Assembly: GCF_013285555.1 (NCBI RefSeq)
Contig: NZ_JAAXLT010000210.1
Location: 1-35,144, forward strand
DNA: 35,144 nucleotides
Reading direction: 5' to 3'
From: Candidatus Cyanaurora vandensis
Lineage (GTDB): Bacteria; Cyanobacteriota; Cyanobacteriia; Gloeobacterales; Anthocerotibacteraceae
Each line of letters opens with the position of its first letter. Positions within the stretch are counted from its first letter, which is position 1. The position numbers were made by a program, and so were the translations under genes. Of the stretch, positions 1 through 7,399 are shown one piece after another. The notes under the pieces are model-generated. The model saw only the letters and a list, made by a program, of their open reading frames with translations. It made no database searches and was not told the origin of the DNA.

Positions 1-94
1 TAGATTACTTAATCGCGGAGAACTCAAGATTGATTGGGGTCGCAGGATTAAAAATAAAGGTAATTCTATAAATGCAAGTTAGATGCGTGTCAGC
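1..94. other. AT-rich left edge with no gene seen
   Basis: Downstream flank of the YiiX-like gene. I translated it on the minus strand as an extension of that gene and found only a short open stretch without a family motif. No terminator hairpin or RNA gene is evident. Confidence 0.4.
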
Positions 95-583
95 TTAGTT
101 GAGGGTGTTAAAACCGAGATTCACTAAGGGGTACAAAAGCATCAAGCTAAAAAAACCGTATCCCATACGCAATTTCGTCAGGCCCCGTATCACGATCCGC
201 CAACGATCGCTGTCGTTCAATAGGGGGTCCCGGCGTACTCGGAGCAACCACTTACCATCAATGTAATTTTCGATACTCCGGTGCTGTACGCCTGTTGGCA
301 TCGCCTCGCAAATCTCGCCATCACCCAGATAAATCGCTGCATGGCCCCAGCGAGCATGCTCTTTCGGATACCCCCCGGTCATTTGGTATTTAAAAATCTG
401 CTCGTGTGTCCAATTCCGTTCTATTTGCCCAACCAATAGTAAATCCCCCGGCAACCAGTCATCAGTATTGGGGTACAAACCCAGTTGGCGAGTCAAAGGC
501 AAAATGAGGTCAATGGAACTGGAAGTGTACTGATTACTGGTTTGCCTATCTTGGGGATCAAGAACTATTTGGGGGCTGGGCAT
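95..583 (-). CDS. YiiX-like (permuted NlpC/P60 papain-fold) protein, short
   Basis: Predicted 162-residue protein resembling the YiiX/YebB branch of the NlpC/P60 superfamily, which hydrolyses amide or ester bonds in peptidoglycan or lipids. The family signature is a phrase of the type GDLLLVG, then a His just before an AIYLGDG strand and an Glu-containing ICEA strand (about residues 45-95). In this permuted family the nucleophilic Cys lies C-terminal to that His, but here the protein ends with a hydrophobic stretch (FFSLMLLYPLV) and no Cys-Ser-Glu-like motif follows. The C-terminus may therefore be truncated or the protein inactive. An ATG at 583 with AAGG about 8 bases upstream supports the start. 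Downstream DNA to the window edge shows no continuation. No signal peptide is visible. The family call is moderate and the activity unknown. Confidence 0.5.
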   Translation of the reverse strand: MPSPQIVLDPQDRQTSNQYTSSSIDLILPLTRQLGLYPNTDDWLPGDLLLVGQIERNWTHEQIFKYQMTGGYPKEHARWGHAAIYLGDGEICEAMPTGVQHRSIENYIDGKWLLRVRRDPLLNDSDRWRIVIRGLTKLRMGYGFFSLMLLYPLVNLGFNTLN

Positions 584-623
584 CGGCGGCCTTTTTCACG
601 GGTCCTTAAAGATTTTCAACCTA

Positions 624-896
624 CTACCTGATTGCCCTACCTAAGTTGGGCAGAATCCATGGGCGGGGATTAGCATCCTCAAGGATCTTTAACCGCGCTA
701 CTCGATCGCCCTCTACCGTAAATTTAACGTGAGTTCCAGCACGTAAATTCAGTTCACGTAGACTCTCACCACGGTAGTCGGGGATGGCTTTCAAAGAAAA
801 TACATACTGACGATTGGTTCCCTCTTCCGTCAAGAAACCAAAACCATCGGGCATGATCCGGGTCACTTTTCCTTGCAGTGTGGATGGGTGTAGCAT
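624..896 (-). CDS. Cold-shock-domain-like nucleic-acid-binding protein
   Basis: A 90-residue protein whose first ~70 residues form a cold-shock-type OB fold. It opens with GKVTRIMPDGFGFLTEEG, which contains the RNP1-like GFGFLT. An RNP2-like YVFSL follows, and then the basic strand HVKFTVEGDRVARLKI. Such proteins bind single-stranded RNA or DNA and act as RNA chaperones in the cytoplasm. It is longer than a classical 66-70-residue CspA protein and has a loop (AIPDYRGESLRELNLRAG) between strands, so it belongs to a divergent CSD group. AGGA eight bases before the ATG at 896 supports the start. It lies downstream of the aminotransferase on the same strand, separated by about 85 bases that include a hairpin. 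Confidence 0.75.
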   Translation of the reverse strand: MLHPSTLQGKVTRIMPDGFGFLTEEGTNRQYVFSLKAIPDYRGESLRELNLRAGTHVKFTVEGDRVARLKILEDANPRPWILPNLGRAIR

Positions 897-965
897 CGTT
901 TGTTCCTATATTTCACATCTCTCTGTGAATATCATAGCCCGGTCTTGTAGAAGTCGTCTCGTCCC

Positions 966-992
966 TGAAGGTAGGCGTACCCTATACCTTCA
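966..992 (-). terminator. Hairpin over the aminotransferase stop codon
   Basis: TGAAGGTA and TACCTTCA form an 8-bp inverted repeat separated by 11 bases. On the minus strand the left arm contains the last codons of the aminotransferase and the loop begins with its TAG. No T-run follows, so it may be an mRNA-stabilising or partially terminating hairpin between this gene and the cold-shock gene. Confidence 0.35.
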
Positions 993-2157
993 CCCTCATG
1001 AACTCCCCCAAGTGCGTCACGGCTTGGGCTAAAACTCGGGGCGGGTGCACTAGGGCAAAGCGCACGGACCCCTCACCGAGACTGCCAAAACCCGAGCCTG
1101 GAGCCAAAGCTACACCGGTTTCGCGGACTAGTTGGGTGCAAAAGCCGATGGAGTCTTCTCGCCAAGGAGTAGGGAGGGCGGCCCAGAGGTAAAGGGTAGC
1201 CTCGGGGCGGGGGACCGACCAGCCGAGATTATCTAAGTAGTAGAGCATTTTGTCGCGCCGTTCCTGGAAGGTATCCACCCCAGCTTGGACACAATCCTGC
1301 GGACCGGTGAGGGCGGCGGCGGCCCCATCGAGGATGCCCCGGTACTGGTTGAAATCCACCACCGCTTTAACTTGACGGAGGGCACGGATGACCTCTTGAT
1401 TGCCCACGGCAAACCCAATCCGAAACCCCCCCATGTGGTAGGACTTGGACATCGTAAAAAATTCAATCGTGACCCTGCGTTTGGGGTCTGCCTGGAGCAT
1501 GGAGGGGGGACGATAGCCGTCAAAAGCCAAGTCACAGTAGGGAAAGTCATGGACCAATACGAGGTCATGACGTTGACAAAAAGCCACAGCTTCTTCAAAG
1601 AAACTCAGGGTCGCCGTTGCTGTCGTGGGGTTGTGGGGATAGCTCAACAACAGAAAACGACTCCGCCGCAGGACCTCCCCTGGAATAGCAGTCAAGTCCG
1701 GCAGGAACCCAGCTTCTGGATAGAGGGGCAACGGGTAAACCTCACCGCCAGCGAGATACACCCCGCCACTGTGGGAGGGATAGCCCGGATTGGGAATGAG
1801 GGCGATATCGCCGGGGTCCATTAAGGCCAAGGGTAGGTGGGCAGTCCCCTCTTGGGAACCAATCAAGGGCAAAACCTCCGTCTGGGGGTCCACCTGGAGC
1901 CCGAAACGTTGCTCGATCCACTGGGCCACCGCCAGCCGGAAGTTTTGGGTGGCGGCGAACAATAGATAACCGTGGCTCGTGGTGTCCCGAAAGGATTGCT
2001 CAATGGCGGCTAGGGCATGGGCGGGAGCCGACAAGTCCGAGGAACCCAAGGAAAGGTCAATCACGGTACGTCCCAACGCTCGCGCCTCAGCCTTGGCCTG
2101 GTCCATTTGGGCACAGACATTGTGGGCCAAGGGTGTGAGCCGACGGGAGAAACGCAT
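982..2157 (-). CDS. PLP-dependent class I/II aminotransferase
   Basis: About 391 residues, fold-type I aminotransferase, cytoplasmic. Visible features in order are a substrate-side segment DLSLGSSDLSAP near the N-terminus, GSQEGTAHLPLALMDPGD, NPGYPSHSGG, the SYPHNPTTA strand, an HDFPYCDLAFDG strand (Asp and Tyr contacting PLP), and MSKSYHMGGFRIGF, whose Lys is the predicted Schiff-base residue. A C-terminal FALVHPP replaces the usual RxSF-like arginine strand. Overall wording resembles LL-diaminopimelate and aspartate aminotransferases of the DapL/YfdZ group, but substrate cannot be fixed by eye. The open frame extends to 2256, but the ATG at 2157 is preferred because AAGGA sits about 8 bases upstream and the protein then begins at the usual family position. 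The nearest upstream gene is the repeat protein, whose stop lies about 100 bases away. Confidence 0.85.
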   Translation of the reverse strand: MRFSRRLTPLAHNVCAQMDQAKAEARALGRTVIDLSLGSSDLSAPAHALAAIEQSFRDTTSHGYLLFAATQNFRLAVAQWIEQRFGLQVDPQTEVLPLIGSQEGTAHLPLALMDPGDIALIPNPGYPSHSGGVYLAGGEVYPLPLYPEAGFLPDLTAIPGEVLRRSRFLLLSYPHNPTTATATLSFFEEAVAFCQRHDLVLVHDFPYCDLAFDGYRPPSMLQADPKRRVTIEFFTMSKSYHMGGFRIGFAVGNQEVIRALRQVKAVVDFNQYRGILDGAAAALTGPQDCVQAGVDTFQERRDKMLYYLDNLGWSVPRPEATLYLWAALPTPWREDSIGFCTQLVRETGVALAPGSGFGSLGEGSVRFALVHPPRVLAQAVTHLGEFMRVKV

Positions 2158-2262
2158 ACCGATTCCTTCTGTAAACAGACTACGCAAGTATACTGCCTTG
2201 CGCTTGGTATTAACTACTACACAATGCCCCAAATGAGGGAACCCTAGTCCCCCCATTTGGGT

Positions 2263-5200
2263 CTATTGCGCCGACCGCGTGGGTAAGAGAACCGCCCCAT
2301 TAAAGAAGTAGCTGTTCATGAACCAGATGGCGTTCTCACCCGTCGCAACGTTGCGCCAGAGCAGGTCGTCCTGTCCGTCGCGAGTGAAGTCGCCCGCCCC
2401 AACCAATTGCCAGTTGAGGTCTGTCACTGCGTCAATGAAGAACGCTTGGACAAAGGCGGAACCGGCTAACTGCCAAGTGGCATTCACACCCGTCTGGTAG
2501 TTGCGCCAGAGCAGGTCCGGCTGTCCGTCACCCGTCAGGTCCCCGGTCCCCGCCAGTTGCCAGTTGGGGTCGCTCACTGCATCAATGAAGAGGGCCTGGA
2601 CAAACGTAAACCCGTTGAGCTGCCAGACGGCATTCACGCCCGTCTGGTAGTTGCGCCAGAGTAGGTCCGGTTGTCCATCCTGGGTGAAGTCCGTGGTCCC
2701 CACCAACTGCCAGGTCAGGTCCGTCACTGCATCAAGGAAGAACGCTTGAACAAATGCAAACCCACTCATCTGCCAAACGGCGTTCTCGCCCGTCTGGTAG
2801 TTGCGCCAGAGCAGGTCCGGTTGTCCATCCTGAGTGAAGTCCGTAGCCCCCACCAATTGCCAAGTGGGGTCCGTCACGGGCGGGAGGGGCGCGGTACTAA
2901 GGTAGATGGGCCCATCCATCAGCCAGACTTCGTTCTCGCCGGTGGTGTAATTGCGCCAAATAATATCTGGGCTGGCATCACCGTTGAAGTCCGCCGCTCC
3001 TACCATCTGCCAAGTGACCGCTTTGATGGCATAGGGGATGACCGTGAGGTTCCCCCCGTTCACCGTGCCCGTGGCAGTGGTGAGCAGGACGGGACCCGTA
3101 GTTGCACCGGCGGGGATTTGGACGGTGATCTGGGTACTAGAGTTAACGATGAAACCGGGAGCCAGAGCGGTATTGAAGCGGATCTCAATAATCCCGGCAT
3201 CCAGGTTGGTCCCGCTCAAGGTCACGGTGGTCCCGACGCGGACCGGGTTGGGGCGGATGGCGGTCACGGTGGGAATCGTCCCAATTAGGACCGTGACTGT
3301 ATTACTGTCGGCTGTCCCACCGGTATTGATTACACGCACCCAGTAATTTGTGGCAGTGGTCAGAGGCAAGGTGGTGTAACTGCTGGCGGTGGCTCCGGCA
3401 ATCGGACGGTTGGTGTTCCCGCTAGGACCCTGGTACCACTGGTAGGTCAGGCTTCCGCCCGAGGCCGTTACGCTCAAAGTTGCCGTCTGACCACTGGTGA
3501 TAGTGACGCTTGCGGGTTGGACTGTGATCACTGGGGGACTGCCCACGGTGACTGTAGTGGTAGTGCTATCGGCGGACCCGAAGCTATTGCGGACTCGCAC
3601 CCAGTAGTTCGTGGCAGTGGTCAGGGGCAAGGTGGTGTAGCTGCTGGCGGTGGCTCCGCTGATGGGACGGTTGGTGTTCCCGCTAGGACCCTGGTACCAC
3701 TGGTAGGTCAGGCTCCCGCCCGAGGCCGTTACGCTTAAGGTTGCGGTCTGACCCACCTCAATGACCGTACTCACGGGTTGGGCGGTGATGACCGGGGGGC
3801 CGAGGACAGCGAAGTTGGTCAAACTCGTCCCGATGCCGTCGGGGCTGGTCACTTGGATCGGACCATCGGTGGCCCCTGCCGGGACGTTGACCGTGATCTG
3901 GGTATCGCTGTTGACTATGAACCCAGGAGCCGGGGTGGTATTGAACTGTACCGCCCTCGCCCCGGTGAAGTTGAGGCCAGTCAGCACAACGGACGTCCCC
4001 ACGGTGCCACTGGTCGGTGTGAAATCCGTCACGAGGGGGACCACCAGTTGCAAAACCGTAAATGCCGTGGGACTCGTGGTCGTGCCATTCCCGGTGGTGA
4101 GCGTAAGCGGTCCGGTACTCGCCCCAAGCGGAACTAGGGCGGTGACTTCGGTACTTGAGTTGAGGGTAAAACTCGCGGCGGTCCCGTTAAATGTCACCTG
4201 GGTCGTCCCGTTTAAGAAATTCCCGGTCAGGGTCACGGTGGTCCCCGGTGCGCCAGATACGGGGGTGAAGCTGAGTAAGAACGGAGCTGGGTCTAGCTGA
4301 TAAATCGTCCCGGTATTATTCGCCCCGCCCTCACTCGTCACGCCATAAAAAGGCCCCGCCGGGTCCTGTACCAAACCGGCTAGAGGCAAAGCACCATCGG
4401 TTTCCCCATTGAAACTGTAGAGTGCGCTGAAAACGCCCGTGGGACTCACTTGGTAAACAATCCCGGATTCCGTAGCCCCGCCCGCCGTAGTCGTGCCATA
4501 GAAATTCCCGTCACTGCCCTGGACCAACCGCCCGAAGGGTGTCGCCCCCCCGCTACTCCCGGTGAAACTGTGCAGGGTGGCCAGGCTACCCGTCGGAGTG
4601 ATCTGGAAGACCGTGCCCTGGTTGGTCGTCCCACCAAAAGCGGTGGTGCCATAGAAATTCCCGTCACTGTCCAGGGTCAACTCCGCTTCCGGCTGGTCGC
4701 CATCTACCCCAGCGAAACTATAGAGACTGGTTAGCACGCCAGTCGCCGTGATCCGAAAAACCGTCCCAGAGCCGTTAGTCCCACCATCCGCCGTCGTGCC
4801 ATAGAAATTGCCATCACTGCCCAGGGTTAGCCCCGCCCGGGGCGTCGCCCCCGCACTGCCGCCGCTTGCGAAACTATAGAGCGTCGTGATACTCCCCGCC
4901 AGATTTACCCGGAAAATCGTGCCGAGTCCCGCCGGACCCCCGCCCGCCGTGGTGCCATAGAGGTTGCCGTTAGGGCCGACGGTTAGTCCAGCCTGGGGTC
5001 TAGTCCCGTTCACTCCTCCTGTGAAAGAGGCCACGGTGGTGACCGTGCCGCCTGGAACCAAGCGGAAGACGGCCCCCCGGTTGTTGGCTCCCCCCGCCAC
5101 AGTGGTCCCATAGAAGTTACCGTCCCCCGCCCGCGTCAAGCCAGCCTGGGGCGTTGCGCCGTCGGGAGGACCACTAAATCCATAGAGGGGCACCAGAGTC

Positions 5201-6495
5201 CCGTTGCTGAAACTAAAAACCGTACCCAAGCCCCGCGCTCCCCCCGCCGAACCGGTGCCGTAAAGAGTTCCGTCGCTAGTCCTCAATAATTCACCTAAGG
5301 GCTGGGTACCACTACGTCCCCCCGGAAAGGTATGGAGGGTAGTCAAGGTACTCAAGTCGCCTTGGGGGATGAGGCGGTAGACTGTCCCCTGGCTGGCTGC
5401 ACCGCCCAAAAAAGTCGTCCCATAAAGCGTTCCCTCCGCGCTCGTCACCAGTCCGGCATAGGGATTGCGCCCATCTGTGCCTGTGAAGAGGTGGAGTGTG
5501 GTGAACGTGCCCGTGTTGGTTACTTGATAAACCGTCCCGTTACCCGAGGTACCGCCATTAATCGCGGTGCCATAGAAACTCCCATCTGTCGCAAGCAATA
5601 ACTCGCCGTAGGGACTCGCCCCGTCCGCCGCCCCCACAAACGAGTAGATCGTCGTCAGAGTACCTTGAGCGGTCAATCGATAGACCGTACCCAGTCCGAA
5701 GGTGCCGCCCCCCGCCTGGGTCGTGCCGTAGAAGTTACCATCAATGCCCACAACCAAGCTACTGCGGGGACTCCGCCCCTCGCTCCCGACGCCGGTGAAA
5801 GTATGGAGCGTGGTCAGTAAACCCGTGGGACTAATCCTGAACGCAGTACCAAAGTTAGTCGCGCCGCCCTGGTAAGTAGTGCCATAAAAATTCCCATCCG
5901 TGCCTCGCAACAAAGCAGCGTAGGGACTGCGCCCATCCAGGCCCCCGAAACTATAGAGCGTGGTCAAGCTCCCCGCCGGGGTAATTTTGAAGACCGTCCC
6001 CAGCCCCGAGGCCCCGCCGCCAAAAGTCGTGCCTAAGAAAGTCCCGTCGAGGTCCAAGGCCAGCCCCGCGCGGGGGTTCGCGCCATCGGGACCCGTGAAG
6101 CGGTAGAGGGTGGTCAGGCTCCCGGTCGGCGTAATGCGGAAGACCGTGCCGAGATTGGCCTCCCCGCCCTGGTCGGTGGTGCCGTAGAAATTACCATCCG
6201 CGCCTTGCCGTAAGCGTGCATGGGGATTAGCCCCCTCACTACCGCCACTGAAAGCGTAGAGGGTCGTGAATTCGCCCGTGGGGGTCAGTTTGAAAACGGT
6301 CCCCAGCCCGTAGGTCCCGCCATTGACAGTCGTCCCATAGAAGTTGCCATCTGTCCCGTTGACAACGCCAGCCTGGGGCTGGGTGCCCGGTGCAGCCTCG
6401 AAGTTATAGAGGGTGGTCAGGGTCTGGGCCATCCCAGCCGTCCCCCACGTCAGAACCAAGACCCACCCCAAAACCAGTTTCAATAATTGACCCAT
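2263..6495 (-). CDS. Secreted GloVer-repeat protein with TIG, Ig-like and FG-GAP-type repeats
   Basis: About 1410 residues. A signal peptide (KLVLGWVLVLTWGTAGMAQT) is followed by 14 tandem copies of a ~50-residue unit typified by TTLYSF..DG..P.A.L..G.DGNFYGTT..GG....GTVF.ITPTG. This is the GloVer repeat known from Gloeobacter and Verrucomicrobia, spanning about residues 25-740. Two IPT/TIG domains (~744-905), two nearly identical Ig-like domains (~908-1080), a third TIG (~1081-1164) and five FG-GAP/VCBS-like units (DFTQDGQPDLLWRNYQTG) to the C-terminus follow. No sortase motif, PEP-CTERM or terminal membrane helix is seen, so it is probably secreted or held non-covalently at the surface. Binding or adhesion is inferred from the domains. 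GGGAGG just upstream of the ATG at 6495 favours it over the ATG at 6513. Confidence 0.85.
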   Translation of the reverse strand: MGQLLKLVLGWVLVLTWGTAGMAQTLTTLYNFEAAPGTQPQAGVVNGTDGNFYGTTVNGGTYGLGTVFKLTPTGEFTTLYAFSGGSEGANPHARLRQGADGNFYGTTDQGGEANLGTVFRITPTGSLTTLYRFTGPDGANPRAGLALDLDGTFLGTTFGGGASGLGTVFKITPAGSLTTLYSFGGLDGRSPYAALLRGTDGNFYGTTYQGGATNFGTAFRISPTGLLTTLHTFTGVGSEGRSPRSSLVVGIDGNFYGTTQAGGGTFGLGTVYRLTAQGTLTTIYSFVGAADGASPYGELLLATDGSFYGTAINGGTSGNGTVYQVTNTGTFTTLHLFTGTDGRNPYAGLVTSAEGTLYGTTFLGGAASQGTVYRLIPQGDLSTLTTLHTFPGGRSGTQPLGELLRTSDGTLYGTGSAGGARGLGTVFSFSNGTLVPLYGFSGPPDGATPQAGLTRAGDGNFYGTTVAGGANNRGAVFRLVPGGTVTTVASFTGGVNGTRPQAGLTVGPNGNLYGTTAGGGPAGLGTIFRVNLAGSITTLYSFASGGSAGATPRAGLTLGSDGNFYGTTADGGTNGSGTVFRITATGVLTSLYSFAGVDGDQPEAELTLDSDGNFYGTTAFGGTTNQGTVFQITPTGSLATLHSFTGSSGGATPFGRLVQGSDGNFYGTTTAGGATESGIVYQVSPTGVFSALYSFNGETDGALPLAGLVQDPAGPFYGVTSEGGANNTGTIYQLDPAPFLLSFTPVSGAPGTTVTLTGNFLNGTTQVTFNGTAASFTLNSSTEVTALVPLGASTGPLTLTTGNGTTTSPTAFTVLQLVVPLVTDFTPTSGTVGTSVVLTGLNFTGARAVQFNTTPAPGFIVNSDTQITVNVPAGATDGPIQVTSPDGIGTSLTNFAVLGPPVITAQPVSTVIEVGQTATLSVTASGGSLTYQWYQGPSGNTNRPISGATASSYTTLPLTTATNYWVRVRNSFGSADSTTTTVTVGSPPVITVQPASVTITSGQTATLSVTASGGSLTYQWYQGPSGNTNRPIAGATASSYTTLPLTTATNYWVRVINTGGTADSNTVTVLIGTIPTVTAIRPNPVRVGTTVTLSGTNLDAGIIEIRFNTALAPGFIVNSSTQITVQIPAGATTGPVLLTTATGTVNGGNLTVIPYAIKAVTWQMVGAADFNGDASPDIIWRNYTTGENEVWLMDGPIYLSTAPLPPVTDPTWQLVGATDFTQDGQPDLLWRNYQTGENAVWQMSGFAFVQAFFLDAVTDLTWQLVGTTDFTQDGQPDLLWRNYQTGVNAVWQLNGFTFVQALFIDAVSDPNWQLAGTGDLTGDGQPDLLWRNYQTGVNATWQLAGSAFVQAFFIDAVTDLNWQLVGAGDFTRDGQDDLLWRNVATGENAIWFMNSYFFNGAVLLPTRSAQ
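3295..3775 (-). repeat. Tandem duplication of an Ig-like domain at DNA level
   Basis: Two stretches about 240 bases apart (roughly 3340-3510 and 3580-3755) are almost identical in nucleotides, including runs encoding LTYQWYQGPSGNTNRPI and SSYTTLPLTTATNYWVRV. Only scattered substitutions separate them, unlike the more diverged GloVer units. This indicates recent duplication or gene conversion within the repeat protein. Confidence 0.8.
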
Positions 6496-6674
6496 GACCG
6501 CCCTCCCAGGCATGACGCACGCACCGTTAATGATTCTACGTGTGTAGTCGGGTTTTCGATCTTCATTTAATGGCGGTTACCGAGTCAGCCTCGCCAATCG
6601 GGATGCTTTAGCATGAGCCGCACACGAGCCCTAGGCCCATCAGCACACCAAATAGCGGTCCAAATAGTCTAGCT

Positions 6675-6697
6675 GTGGTCGTCAGTTTACCGACCAC
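6675..6697 (-). terminator. Possible terminator of the two-component operon
   Basis: GTGGTCG and CGACCAC form a 7-bp stem with a 9-base loop about 20 bases after the response-regulator stop codon. The following minus-strand sequence has no long T-run, so intrinsic termination is only possible, not certain. Confidence 0.35.
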
Positions 6698-6715
6698 CCA
6701 GCAGAAATACAGCAT

Positions 6716-7399
6716 TTAGACGACAAAACGATAACCAGAACGGTGGACGGTCAAGATATATTTCGGTTCACGAGGGTTGTCTTCGAGTTTCTGGCGGAGG
6801 CGGGCAATGTGGAAATCAATCGTCCGGTTGGTTACAGCAGTGTCATAGCCCCACACTTCTTGGTAGATTTTTTCGCGCTCCACGGTTTGACCGGCATATT
6901 TAACCAGACACTCCAACACCTGAAACTCCCGCGAGGAAAGTTCGAGGTTGCGCTCTTGTTTCACCACGGACATCCGCTGGAAATCAATCTCGATATCCCC
7001 TACTTTTAACTGACGGGGGGCATGTTCGGGTTGTCCTGACCGGCGGCGGATAGCTTCAATCCGGGCCAGCAATTCATCAATGTTGAAAGGTTTAGTCAAA
7101 TAGTCATCCGCCCCTAACCGCAACCCGAAGACCTTATCGGAATCTAGACCCCGCGCCGTCAACATGATGATGGGCGTGGTGATGTTCTCTGCCCGTAGGC
7201 GTTGGCAGACCTCTAACCCACCCATGCGCGGTAGCATCAAGTCCAAAATGATCATCTGAAGATCTGGTTGACGACCGAGTTCTAGGGCGGCGCGACCATC
7301 GCGGGCCAGAGTCACGGTGTACCCCTCGGATTCCAAGGTCTTGCGGAGGACCTGAGCTAAGGTTGCATCGTCTTCAACAACTAGAATTGGACCGTTCAT
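6716..7399 (-). CDS. OmpR/PhoB-family DNA-binding response regulator
   Basis: 227 residues. The receiver domain (about 1-120) has the acidic pair in VVEDDATL, the phospho-acceptor Asp53 in ILDLMLPRMGG, the switch Thr81 in MLTARG and Lys103 in YLTKPF. A C-terminal winged helix (about 130-227) shows the typical LSSREFQVLECLVKYAGQ and RTIDFHIARLRQKLED segments ending in GYRFVV. It is expected to bind promoter DNA after phosphorylation by the upstream histidine kinase. The ATG at 7399 has GAGGT 8 bases before it and lies inside the 3' end of the kinase gene, so the two are probably translationally coupled. Target genes are not visible. Confidence 0.92.
   Translation of the reverse strand: MNGPILVVEDDATLAQVLRKTLESEGYTVTLARDGRAALELGRQPDLQMIILDLMLPRMGGLEVCQRLRAENITTPIIMLTARGLDSDKVFGLRLGADDYLTKPFNIDELLARIEAIRRRSGQPEHAPRQLKVGDIEIDFQRMSVVKQERNLELSSREFQVLECLVKYAGQTVEREKIYQEVWGYDTAVTNRTIDFHIARLRQKLEDNPREPKYILTVHRSGYRFVV

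Noticed and set aside
2671-3346. Long plus-strand open frames opposite the repeat protein
   Set aside because: They mirror the codon bias and repeats of the minus-strand gene, have no ribosome-binding site and resemble no family.
4400-6480. Regular spacing of similar DNA segments that could be mistaken for a CRISPR array
   Set aside because: The units are ~150 bases, diverged, and stay in one coding frame as GloVer protein repeats.
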